Source of the DNA: Clostridia bacterium
GTDB lineage: Bacteria > Bacillota > Clostridia > Christensenellales > Borkfalkiaceae
Assembly (NCBI GenBank): GCA_029066845.1
Contig: JAIEFR010000022.1
Span: forward strand, 82,184-146,183
Length of the DNA: 64,000 bases
Direction: 5' to 3'
Part shown: positions 30,844 through 39,533 of the stretch, in pieces
Numbering within the stretch: the stretch's first letter is position 1
Layout of the letters: each line of letters opens with the position of its first letter
Position numbers and translations under genes: made by a program
The notes under the pieces: model-generated
Databases searched by the model: none
Seen by the model: the letters and a program-made list of their open reading frames with translations, nothing else
Told to the model about the DNA's origin: nothing

Positions 30844-32046
30844 TCACTGCACTTTTGCGGCAAAATCGGCTATGCGGCGCAAGCCTTCCAGCATCTCCTC
30901 CATCGACAGCGCGTAGGAAAGTCTTATGGCGTCGTCGTCGCCGAAGCATATGCCGGGGGTAGCCGCAACCTTGGCGTGCGTCAACAACATTTCGCACAGA
31001 TCCAGGCTGCCGTGGATTTTAACGCCCTCGTAGCTCTTGCCGTACAGGTTGTAGCACAGCAGCATCACGTAGAACGCGCCGTCGGGCTTTACGTAGTCCA
31101 GACCGTAGCACTTCATAGTGTCCAGCACTTCAAGCATCTTTTCGCGCCTTTCGCCGAACGCCTTAATCATATCCAGCATAGGCTGCTCGTCGCCGTCCAA
31201 CGCGGAAATGGTCGCATACTGCGTCATCGTGTTGACGTTGGAGGTCGAGTGACTCTGGAAGGAAGCTATAGCCTTTGCAACGTTTGCGGGCGCGGCAAGA
31301 TAGCCCAGACGCCAGCCCGTCATCGCGTACGACTTGGAAACGCCGTTTATAACTATGGTGTTCTCCTTCATTTCGGGGGAAACGTTTGCAATGGAGAAAT
31401 GCGTTTCACCGCCGTAGATGAGCTTTTCGTAAATCTCGTCGGCAAGCACTATAAGGTTGTGCTGTAAGCAGACCTCAGCAATCTCGCGTATCTCGCTTTC
31501 GGTATATACCGCGCCGGTGGGGTTGCAGGGGCTGTTGAATATAAGCATCTTGGTCTTGGGCGTAATCATCGCCTCTATCTGCGCCGCCGTTACCTTGTAG
31601 CCGTGACGGGGCGTTGCGTATATGTACACGGGCACGCCGCCGCAGCTCTTTATAACCTCGGGATAGGTCAGCCAGTAGGGCTTGGGTATAAGCACCTCGT
31701 CGCCCTCCTCTATGGTTGCGAATATCGCGTTGAATATGGAGTGCTTCGCACCGTTGGAAACGATTATCTGCGAAGGCTCGTAGTCCAGTCCGTTCTCCCT
31801 CTTCAGCTTGCCGCATATGCTCTTTTTAAGCGCGGGAAGTCCCGCCGCCGCAACGTACTTGGTCTTGCCGGAATCGAGCGCGTCCTTAGCCGCCTTTACG
31901 ATGTGCGCGGGGGTGTCGAAATCGGGTTCGCCCACGCCGAAGGAAATGACCTTTTCGCCCGCCGCTTTAAGCTCGTTAGCCTTTGCGGAAATCGCAAGCG
32001 TCATCGAAGGGGATATTTCGGAAATGCGTTTTGAAAGTTTTATCAT
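30844..32046 (-). CDS. Pyridoxal-phosphate-dependent aminotransferase (class I/II, aspartate aminotransferase-like)
   Basis: VISFGVGEPDFDTPAHIV, NSPCNPTGAVYTESE, VINGVSKSYAMTGWRLGYLAAP. Confidence 0.93.
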   Translation of the reverse strand: MIKLSKRISEISPSMTLAISAKANELKAAGEKVISFGVGEPDFDTPAHIVKAAKDALDSGKTKYVAAAGLPALKKSICGKLKRENGLDYEPSQIIVSNGAKHSIFNAIFATIEEGDEVLIPKPYWLTYPEVIKSCGGVPVYIYATPRHGYKVTAAQIEAMITPKTKMLIFNSPCNPTGAVYTESEIREIAEVCLQHNLIVLADEIYEKLIYGGETHFSIANVSPEMKENTIVINGVSKSYAMTGWRLGYLAAPANVAKAIASFQSHSTSNVNTMTQYATISALDGDEQPMLDMIKAFGERREKMLEVLDTMKCYGLDYVKPDGAFYVMLLCYNLYGKSYEGVKIHGSLDLCEMLLTHAKVAATPGICFGDDDAIRLSYALSMEEMLEGLRRIADFAAKVQ

Positions 32047-32187
32047 CTGCCAACCTTCCTTTAAAAAACTTTATTTCCATTTTATTATACATATATTCAT
32101 AGCATTTGGCAAGCGCACGAAAAGACTTTTATATTTATACATTTTTTGATAATAATTTTCCGTATTTTATAAATAGTTGCAAAAATG

Positions 32188-32213
32188 GCGTGCGCAAAAA
32201 TATTTGCGCACGC
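32188..32213. terminator. Hairpin, probable terminator
   Basis: GCGTGCGCAAA-AATA-TTTGCGCACGC perfect stem in a gene gap. Confidence 0.55.
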
Positions 32214-32249
32214 CCCCATAGGGTTTAAAACCGTTAGTTTGTTTTTTTA

Positions 32250-32810
32250 TTAGCTTTCAAGCTGACCATCTACATACTTAATAATATGTATGCCGTCCAT
32301 AACTTCGTCGCCCCAACTTCCGGGATAGAACGAAAAATCTCTATCAGGATTGTCGTTGTGGTTAAATATAAAGATTGACCAAATACCAACGTTATTTTTA
32401 TCGGAAGTATCTTTTTCACACCAATACGAACATAAGAAATACGTATCTGTGGTCGTAACAATATCCGCAGAAATTATAAACCATTTTCTTCTTAACTTGC
32501 CGTTAACGTCATCGTCCGTTGAAGGCATATCAAAATTATGCGATACAAATTCGCCGTCAAAGTAAACCAATAACTCGTCAATATCTTTGTCAAAGTTATC
32601 TATATTTTCGATATGGTTAGCCGCAAACAAATTTTTGACCCCGTCGTGGTCGTCATTTTCCATACATTTAATTAGGCTTTCCAAATCTTTTCTTGCCGCA
32701 TCCGAATCGGTATCGACAAAAAACCCGGGAAGGCACCCTGCAAACGCAAGCGCACTACATATCAAAAGCACAAAAGTTGATAACGATAATAATATTTTTT
32801 TAATTCGCAT
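32250..32810 (-). CDS. Small lipoprotein (DUF5104-like), copy 2
   Basis: Lipobox LAFAGC; paralogous to 32814..33347 (SLIKCMENDDHDGVKNLFA / SLINAVQDEDSNKIKSLFA). Confidence 0.6.
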   Translation of the reverse strand: MRIKKILLSLSTFVLLICSALAFAGCLPGFFVDTDSDAARKDLESLIKCMENDDHDGVKNLFAANHIENIDNFDKDIDELLVYFDGEFVSHNFDMPSTDDDVNGKLRRKWFIISADIVTTTDTYFLCSYWCEKDTSDKNNVGIWSIFIFNHNDNPDRDFSFYPGSWGDEVMDGIHIIKYVDGQLES

Positions 32811-32813
32811 AAT

Positions 32814-33347
32814 TCACCATTCGCCTTCGTAAACCTTCCCGATATTTATGCCGTCAGTCCATAAGCCGTCGCCCCAATAAGCGTGCTCGTCTTTGGTTAT
32901 ATCATCTTCGTATTTTATGAAATAAAGCGACCATATGCCTAAATTATCAGAATGCTTTGTATACTTAACGTACCATTTAACTGCCATACGATACGTTTCT
33001 ACTGTCGTAGTAAAATCGTACGTTATTTCGTAATACTTAATATATACACCCGAATCTTTATCTTCATTAGTGCAAACCGCCATATCCTTACGCGCGACGA
33101 ATTCACCTGCATAATAAGCAATTAAAGCTTCAATCTCACTATCAAAATCTTCGTTATCCGATATTCTGCTTAATGCAAACAATGATTTAATTTTATTGCT
33201 ATCTTCGTCTTGAACGGCATTAATTAAACTTGATAATTTACTTTGTACTTCTTCCTGATAATCATCAAAAAAGAGACAAGCAGAAAACGCAAGCGCACTA
33301 CATATCAATAATATAAAAGACGTCAAGGCTACTAAAAACTTTTTCAT
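32814..33347 (-). CDS. Small lipoprotein (DUF5104-like), copy 1
   Basis: Lipobox LAFSAC; paralogous to 32250..32810. Confidence 0.6.
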   Translation of the reverse strand: MKKFLVALTSFILLICSALAFSACLFFDDYQEEVQSKLSSLINAVQDEDSNKIKSLFALSRISDNEDFDSEIEALIAYYAGEFVARKDMAVCTNEDKDSGVYIKYYEITYDFTTTVETYRMAVKWYVKYTKHSDNLGIWSLYFIKYEDDITKDEHAYWGDGLWTDGINIGKVYEGEW

Positions 33348-33430
33348 TATTCTTTCCTTTCTTGTTCCGACTACCCGTTTATTCTACCACACTATTCTAC
33401 ATTTTGCAACGTCAGTGTTGTTAAAAAAGT

Positions 33431-33463
33431 AAAGGGGCGCAACCGAAACGGTTGCGCCCCTTT
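33431..33463. terminator. Terminator-like hairpin
   Basis: AAAGGGGCGCAACCG-AAA-CGGTTGCGCCCCTTT. Confidence 0.8.
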
Positions 33464-33498
33464 ACTTTATATTGGAGTAGTATGTATGTACATTTCAA

Positions 33499-33610
33499 TC
33501 GCAAAAAAGATTGTGAAACAAGATTTTTTGCGAAGAGGAGCGGCAACGCAACGAAGTTAGCGATTTGCAAGCAAATTGCTTTAAAGTGAAGTTTGCCGCG
33601 ACGAGGAGTG
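33499..33610. other. Multi-hairpin intergenic element (possible small RNA or dispersed repeat)
   Basis: TCGCAAAAAA/TTTTTTGCGA (33499-33508/33524-33533); GCGGCAA/TTGCCGC (33540-33546/33593-33599) enclosing AGCGATTTGC/GCAAATTGCT (33559-33568/33571-33580). Confidence 0.4.
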
Positions 33611-33620
33611 TTGTGTATGC

Positions 33621-33794
33621 TTATTTTTTATCCTTTTCGGGGTCGGTCTTGCAGTGGCAGGCGTGCGGACACCCGTCGCACCCGCAGCCGCATCCGCCGC
33701 CCTTTTTGGTGACTTTTTTATAAATTATCACGCCCACGACCGCCGCAAAGGCAACCGCCACCAGGCAGATAATAACTATATCGAAAGCTCCCAT
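33621..33794 (-). CDS. FeoB-associated Cys-rich membrane protein
   Basis: 57-aa ORF absent from the supplied track: MGAFDIVIICLVAVAFAAVVGVIIYKKVTKKGGGCGCGCDGCPHACHCKTDPEKDKK; one TM plus Cys-rich tail, immediately 3' of feoB. Confidence 0.85.
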   Translation of the reverse strand: MGAFDIVIICLVAVAFAAVVGVIIYKKVTKKGGGCGCGCDGCPHACHCKTDPEKDKK

Positions 33795-33809
33795 TTTTTC
33801 TCCTTAAAC

Positions 33810-36191
33810 TCAGTCCGCCTTTTCGGTCGGCTTTTCCTTCTTCTTCCTTTTGAAAATTTTAAGTATATCGAACTTGCCCGTATTTCTTAAAACTATAAAG
33901 GTTACCACAGCGGCGATTACCGCAAGCCAGATGAACAGCGTCCACCACCAGCTTCCCACCGTGTAGAACATACAGGAAACGAGATAGCTTGTTACAACCC
34001 AGAACAGCACCGTCCACTTGAACTTGCCCTTGGGCAGCTCCGCCTTGGCGGTTGCGCACGCCGCGAAGCAGGGAATAGTCGTCATATTGAAGATTATGAA
34101 AGCTATGATTGCGGGAATGGTTATGCCCGTACCGCCTATCATTGCCGCCGCGGAAGCCACGTCGCCGCCTGCCGCTTCCCAGTCGATATACTGACCTGCT
34201 ACCACCGCCGCAAGCGCGCCGAAGGTTGCAATTACGTTTTCCTTTGCCACGAGTCCCGTGATTGCCGCCACCGCGAATACCCAGCCGACGGACTTTGCCA
34301 GCTGCGAACCGAAACCGAGCGGCGTGAACAGAGGCTGTATGAACATACCCAGGCTGCCCAGAATGGATTCGTTTGTCCTTACGTTTACAAGCCCTTCGAT
34401 TTCCGCAAGCGAAGCCCACTTTTCGGGATCGGCTTCGAACAGCTCCTGCGCGTCCTGCAGCAGGAACTCCCAGCTCCAGCTGAACGACTGCAACAGCCAG
34501 ATAACCACGGTCGAAGCAAAAATTATCGTAAACGCCTTTTTGATGAAGTGCTTGGTCTTATCCCACAGGTGCAGCATTAAATTTCTGAACCCGGGCAGGT
34601 GATATGCGGGAAGCTCCATTATGAACGGAGGCGTTTCGCCTTTGAGCGTGGTGTTGCGCATAAGAAGCACCGCGCAGATTGCGATTACTATACCCGCGAT
34701 ATACATTCCGAAGGTTATCGCGTCAACGTTGCCCACGTTGAATACTTCCAGGATACCGCCCGCCATAGCGGTGAGTATGGGAAGCTTTGCGCCGCACGAG
34801 AAGAAGGGAATTACCCTGACGGTTGCCGTCCTCTCCTTTTCGTCGGCAAGCGTACGCGTGTTGACCATTGCGGGGAGCGAGCAGCCGAAGCCCATAATCA
34901 TAGGCATAAACGCTCTGCCCGAAAGCCCGAAGCGGCGGAAAATTCTGTCCAGAACGAACGCCACGCGCGCCATATATCCCGAATCCTCCAGAATGGAGAA
35001 CGCAAGGAACAGGAACAAAATCTGCGGCAGGAAGCCCAGCACCGCGAATATGCCGCCGAGAACGGCGTCGCACACCAGACTGTCAACCCACGCCGCGCCG
35101 TGGCAAACGCCTATCAGCGCGCCCACGCCCTCGGTTATGTAGTCGAGAATAAAGTTCAGAAGGTTAGTCAGTATCACGCCGGGAGAGAATACCGCCCCGT
35201 CGTAAATACAGGCCAGCAGCTTGGTGCCGAAGTTTTCTTCCCAACCCAGTCCGCCGTCCTCAACCGAGTCGAACAACGTGGGCATCCAGCCCTGCTCTTC
35301 GGTAAAGCCGTTCAGATAGAACAGTTTTTCCGAGAAGGTCAGGTGGAATATGAGGAACAGTATAACTATGAATATGGGAATAGCCCAGATTCTATGCGTG
35401 AGCACCTTGTCGATTTTGTCCGATTTGGTAAGCACTTCCTTATTCTTCTTCGCCTTTGCGGAGGAGAAGTTTGCCGATATGTATTTATATCTTTCGTCGG
35501 CTATAGTCGCTTCCAGGTCCTCGCCCGCCGCAATCTCGGCAAGCACTTCCTTTGCGCCCTTGTGCGCAAGCTCTATCTCGTCGCTTTCCAGCATCTTCAC
35601 GGCGTGGAATAAAGGGCTTGCCACCTCCTCCTGTGCGAAGAACTGGCGCGCACGCTCTATCTTACCCGTAAGCGCACCGCCGAGAACGGTGCTGCCCTTG
35701 CGCTCGTTATTCATTGCAACGGCGCGGTCCATAAGCTCTACGATGCCGCTCTTTTTCAGCGCGGAAATCGCAACCACGGGCACGCCCACAGCCTTCTCCA
35801 AAGCCTTGACGTCAATGCTGTCGCCCAGCTTTTCCACCTCGTCCATCATATTGAGGGCGATTATTACGGGGACGTCCATTTCGAGTATCTGCGTGGTGAG
35901 ATACAGATTTCTTTCGAGGTTGGTCGCGTCCACGATATTTATTATGCCGTCGGGCTTTTCGTCCAGAATATAGTTGCGCGAAATGACCTCTTCGGGGGTG
36001 TAGGGCGAAAGCGAATATATACCGGGCAGGTCGATAATTTCAACCTTTTCGTTCTTGCCCTTATAAACGCCCTCGCGCTTATCGACGGTAACGCCGGGCC
36101 AGTTGCCTACGTGCGCCGTCGAGCCCGTCAGCGCGTTGAACAGCGTGGTCTTACCGCAGTTGGGATTGCCCGCAAGTGCAAAAGTCTTCAT
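33810..36191 (-). CDS. feoB: Ferrous iron transport protein B
   Basis: G-protein domain LAGNPNCGKTTLFNALTGSTAHVGNWPGVTVDKREG; Gate motif GFGCSLPAMVNTRTL. Confidence 0.97.
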   Translation of the reverse strand: MKTFALAGNPNCGKTTLFNALTGSTAHVGNWPGVTVDKREGVYKGKNEKVEIIDLPGIYSLSPYTPEEVISRNYILDEKPDGIINIVDATNLERNLYLTTQILEMDVPVIIALNMMDEVEKLGDSIDVKALEKAVGVPVVAISALKKSGIVELMDRAVAMNNERKGSTVLGGALTGKIERARQFFAQEEVASPLFHAVKMLESDEIELAHKGAKEVLAEIAAGEDLEATIADERYKYISANFSSAKAKKNKEVLTKSDKIDKVLTHRIWAIPIFIVILFLIFHLTFSEKLFYLNGFTEEQGWMPTLFDSVEDGGLGWEENFGTKLLACIYDGAVFSPGVILTNLLNFILDYITEGVGALIGVCHGAAWVDSLVCDAVLGGIFAVLGFLPQILFLFLAFSILEDSGYMARVAFVLDRIFRRFGLSGRAFMPMIMGFGCSLPAMVNTRTLADEKERTATVRVIPFFSCGAKLPILTAMAGGILEVFNVGNVDAITFGMYIAGIVIAICAVLLMRNTTLKGETPPFIMELPAYHLPGFRNLMLHLWDKTKHFIKKAFTIIFASTVVIWLLQSFSWSWEFLLQDAQELFEADPEKWASLAEIEGLVNVRTNESILGSLGMFIQPLFTPLGFGSQLAKSVGWVFAVAAITGLVAKENVIATFGALAAVVAGQYIDWEAAGGDVASAAAMIGGTGITIPAIIAFIIFNMTTIPCFAACATAKAELPKGKFKWTVLFWVVTSYLVSCMFYTVGSWWWTLFIWLAVIAAVVTFIVLRNTGKFDILKIFKRKKKEKPTEKAD

Positions 36192-36418
36192 TGTACTTCC
36201 ACCTCCACGCAGGCAGCCTCGCCTTTACGCAAAGTCAGCTCGTAACCGCGCACCGTAACTTCAATGGGGTCGCCCAGCGGCGCCTTCTTCCTCATAACGA
36301 CGTCCGCCTGAGGAGTTATGCCCATATCGAACAGTCGGCGGCGTATTCTGCCTTCGCCGTTCACTTTAACGATTTTGCCGCTTTCACCCACCGTAAAATC
36401 GCTGAGTAACTTTGTCAT
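36188..36418 (-). CDS. feoA: Ferrous iron transport protein A
   Basis: 76 aa SH3-like RRRLFDMGITPQADVVMRKKAPLGDPIEVTVRGYELTLRKGEA. Confidence 0.88.
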   Translation of the reverse strand: MTKLLSDFTVGESGKIVKVNGEGRIRRRLFDMGITPQADVVMRKKAPLGDPIEVTVRGYELTLRKGEAACVEVEVQ

Positions 36419-36460
36419 ATATGCCTCCTGATAAAATTCATTCGTGATTTAATTAGATTT

Positions 36461-36673
36461 TCAGGCAACCAAAATCTTGCGCGCCAAAGAACCGTCCAGG
36501 CAGAGCCTGCCTTCCTTTACGATGACGATAACTCCGCTGCCGCCGCCCGAAACGAGCGTTATCTTGCTACCCTCGGCGATGCCGATTTCTCGCAGGTGCT
36601 TCCTGCTCTTGTCGTCCGCCGAAATCTTTTTGATTTCCATTTCCCTGTCTACGGGAGCCATAATTAAAGGCAT
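36461..36673 (-). CDS. FeoA family protein (second copy)
   Basis: RKHLREIGIAEGSKITLVSGGGSGVIVIVKEGRLCLDGSLARKILV; ATG at 36673 has AGGAG upstream. Confidence 0.82.
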   Translation of the reverse strand: MPLIMAPVDREMEIKKISADDKSRKHLREIGIAEGSKITLVSGGGSGVIVIVKEGRLCLDGSLARKILVA

Positions 36674-36692
36674 ACACACACTCCTAAATAAC

Positions 36693-36755
36693 TTAACCGT
36701 GGTTAATTATATAGATATTTTATTCGCTTGTCAACAAAAAATTAACCTAAGTTAA
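36693..36755 (-). promoter_or_regulatory. feo promoter with two flanking palindromes
   Basis: Minus strand TTGACA-17 bp-TATAAT; TTAACCACGGTTAA just after the -10 and TTAACTTAGGTTAA upstream of the -35. Confidence 0.75.
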
Positions 36756-36934
36756 GAAATTTTTTAAAAAATCAAACGCCGCACAACGTAAGAGCTGCAC
36801 GACGCCTGATTTACATAAGAAAAAAATTATGACCTAACTGTATTCAGAAGGAGTGTGCCCGCCCGTCTCCGAACGGGCACGTGTTTATGAATAAAAGACG
36901 CAAAGCCTTTTATTACCGAAATAATTGTGTAAGT

Positions 36935-38206
36935 TTAATCCGTAGCGGTCTTGTCGTATCCGCACACGGTGCATACGTTGCCACCGTTGAATTCGTGTAT
37001 CCCTACGTCCTGCGCGTCTTCGCAATCCTCTCCTGTGCAGGCGTGCCAGTGCTGCTCCCCGTCCGTGCTCCATTCATCGGAATAGCTGTGAACGTGCCCG
37101 GGCGCCGTACCGCTTATGCTAAGATTAAGCTCGCACTGGAACGCAGTCTCCGCTTCGCTTTCTATAAACAGACAGGCAATCGACCTGTCGGGCAGTCTTA
37201 CCGTAAACGATTGACTGTCCGCAGACAGCGTATATTTATAGCTGAAAGGGTTGCCCTCCCTGTCGGAGAAATCGCAAGTCACTTTAATGGGCGTACTGCC
37301 GGCATAGGAAATAGTGTAGTAATTAAATCCCATCGTAAAGACGGTAACGCCGCTCTTTTCGCCTCCGCCCACCGTTATGTTGACCGATTCAATTCCCGAC
37401 GCCATAAACGGCGCAGGCTTCTCGTATTTGCACTCCGAACAGATTTTAACCACCTGTCCCGACTTGGTCCACTCGCCGAACGTATGCGTATCCCTGTCAA
37501 TCTCTTCGGTACAGCCGTTTGTGGTGCAGGCGTGATAGTGCCCGTTCTCGTCCGAACTCCATTCGTCGCCGTAAGAATGGTTAACTATCGCAACCGTTTC
37601 CGTTCTGGTCTTCTTGCAATCCGTGCAGGTATAAGTTTTAACACCCTCGGCAAGACAGGTCGCGGGGGTGGTAATTTCGCCCTCGTTCCAGTTGTGCGCG
37701 GCTTTAACGCTTAATTGCCCGCACCCCTGCATAGTGCAAACGTGCCAGTGCCCGTTGTCGTCCGTAATCCAGTCTTCCGCATAGGGATGTTCGGTCTTGG
37801 GAACAATTTCCGTGCGCGTTAAACCGCATATGCACGTATAGCGCATAAGCCCGGTTTTTAAACAGGTTGCCGCCGTGACGACGGTGCCCTCGTCCCAGAC
37901 GTGCGCGCCCGCGTTTACCTGCTCGGTATCGTGTTCGCAGGTTGCCGCCTGCCAGTGCTCGGTGTCGTTATGCAGCCAGCCGTCGGAATGGGGATGTTCC
38001 GTCTTTTGGATAACTTCGGTCTTGGTTTCACCGCAGGTTGTGCAGGTATAAGTTTTTAAGCCCGTCGCGGAACAGGTTGCCTGCGTTGTGACAACTCCTA
38101 CGTTCCAGGTGTGATCGCACTCCTGCCCGGAACTACAAGCCGCCAGCGCACCCGCGGCGCAAATTGCCGCCGCGCAAATAAGAGCCGCTAGAAATTTTCT
38201 TTTCAT
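36935..38206 (-). CDS. Lipoprotein with repeated Cys/His/Trp-containing modules
   Basis: Lipobox LAAC; three modules like ATC-x(3)-G-x(2)-YTC-x(2)-C followed by H-x-W/Y-C segments. Confidence 0.65.
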   Translation of the reverse strand: MKRKFLAALICAAAICAAGALAACSSGQECDHTWNVGVVTTQATCSATGLKTYTCTTCGETKTEVIQKTEHPHSDGWLHNDTEHWQAATCEHDTEQVNAGAHVWDEGTVVTAATCLKTGLMRYTCICGLTRTEIVPKTEHPYAEDWITDDNGHWHVCTMQGCGQLSVKAAHNWNEGEITTPATCLAEGVKTYTCTDCKKTRTETVAIVNHSYGDEWSSDENGHYHACTTNGCTEEIDRDTHTFGEWTKSGQVVKICSECKYEKPAPFMASGIESVNITVGGGEKSGVTVFTMGFNYYTISYAGSTPIKVTCDFSDREGNPFSYKYTLSADSQSFTVRLPDRSIACLFIESEAETAFQCELNLSISGTAPGHVHSYSDEWSTDGEQHWHACTGEDCEDAQDVGIHEFNGGNVCTVCGYDKTATD

Positions 38207-38217
38207 ATATTACTTAT

Positions 38218-38250
38218 ATATGCGGGGGTTGTTACGCCCCCGCACAAAAA
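38218..38250 (-). terminator. Hairpin downstream of 38269..39471
   Basis: TGCGGGGGtTGTTACGCCCCCGCA stem-loop in a 62-bp gene gap. Confidence 0.5.
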
Positions 38251-38268
38251 TCGATAGATAATTTTTTA

Positions 38269-39471
38269 TTAGCCGATTACAAGCTTTGACTGAACGTCAT
38301 ATTCCTTAACGACTTCGCCTTCTTCGTTCCACTGCTGATATACGTCGTCGGGAGCAAAGAAGTAGTAAGTTTTTTCCGCTTCCAGCGTAATGGTCGAGCC
38401 GTCGAATAACAGGTCAAGGAAATTATAACCGTCGTATACTTTTACCGAGCCTACGATAGTATATGTGTCGGTAAACATAACGTTGCCCTCTTCGTCCTTA
38501 TATTCGGTTACGATTACGGGTGCGTTGTCAATAGGAGATAAGGAAACGGATTCTTCACTTTCGCCCACGGTATGCTTGTACCATTTGCCGCCGCCTACTA
38601 CTCCGTTTTCGGGAATAGCTTCCGCAGTAACTATGCAGGAGCCTGCAGTCTGCTTGCTTGCTTCAAGAACCTGAACTTCCACAAAGCTGTCTTCCGAAGG
38701 AGTTACGTGAATATAAAGAGTGCCCGCACTGGAAAAAGTTTCATAGCCGCTTGTTGCTTCCACCAAAAGAATAGTAGTACCCCTAAAAACGTAAGAAACC
38801 GAAGCCGTACCCTGCATAGAAATAAAATAATATTCGGTATCGGCAACGCCTGTAAACGAATACCAGACGTCCTTGTTGCCCTGAACGATTATGCTGTCGC
38901 CGACGTTGTAAGGGATTGCGTTTTGCCACGTTCTGCCTGCCGCCACGCCCTTGTAGCCGATGGTAATCGTTGCGGCAACAGGAAGCGTATATTCGGAACC
39001 GACTTCGTAACCCGTAAGGTCAATTTCCCAATCGTAGTTGATAACCAGAACGGTATAAGGGATATTCTCGGTAAGCTCTACCGTATAAACGGTCATATTT
39101 TCGTTCCAATCACCGTAGGGCAAATCCGTTTCGCTGTAAATCTCGCCTACGACTACGTTGTAATCACTCTGTGCGAAAGAGTACAAACCGCTCTTTGCAG
39201 GGGTGAAAGTCATATAGTAAACGAGTTCCTTAACGCCCATTTCGGGGCTTTCTCTTACAACCATTTTTTTAATGGTATTTTCGCCCTCAATCGCTGTAAC
39301 GGGGCTTTCTTCCGAACCGGGAACGGTAGCAACTACGTCTTCGGTTTCGCTATCGGCAAATGCCGCCGCACTGCTGAAATTCCTGCTCATAGCAACGCCT
39401 GCCGCCGCGGTAGTCATTACAGCGCCTACCGCCAATAAAGCCAACAATTTCTTAGTTCTGAATTTTGTCAT
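38269..39471 (-). CDS. Secreted protein of unknown function
   Basis: Signal peptide KKLLALLAVGAVMTTAAAGVAM; beta-rich extracellular sequence. Confidence 0.6.
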   Translation of the reverse strand: MTKFRTKKLLALLAVGAVMTTAAAGVAMSRNFSSAAAFADSETEDVVATVPGSEESPVTAIEGENTIKKMVVRESPEMGVKELVYYMTFTPAKSGLYSFAQSDYNVVVGEIYSETDLPYGDWNENMTVYTVELTENIPYTVLVINYDWEIDLTGYEVGSEYTLPVAATITIGYKGVAAGRTWQNAIPYNVGDSIIVQGNKDVWYSFTGVADTEYYFISMQGTASVSYVFRGTTILLVEATSGYETFSSAGTLYIHVTPSEDSFVEVQVLEASKQTAGSCIVTAEAIPENGVVGGGKWYKHTVGESEESVSLSPIDNAPVIVTEYKDEEGNVMFTDTYTIVGSVKVYDGYNFLDLLFDGSTITLEAEKTYYFFAPDDVYQQWNEEGEVVKEYDVQSKLVIG

Positions 39472-39533
39472 TTGAGTTTTACTCCTAATAAAAATAATAT
39501 TTTATCCGCGTTTCGCGTGATAATCTGATTTGA

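Noticed and set aside
34599-35612. 337-aa plus-strand ORF opposite feoB
   Set aside because: Antisense shadow of a clear feoB; low-plausibility composition.
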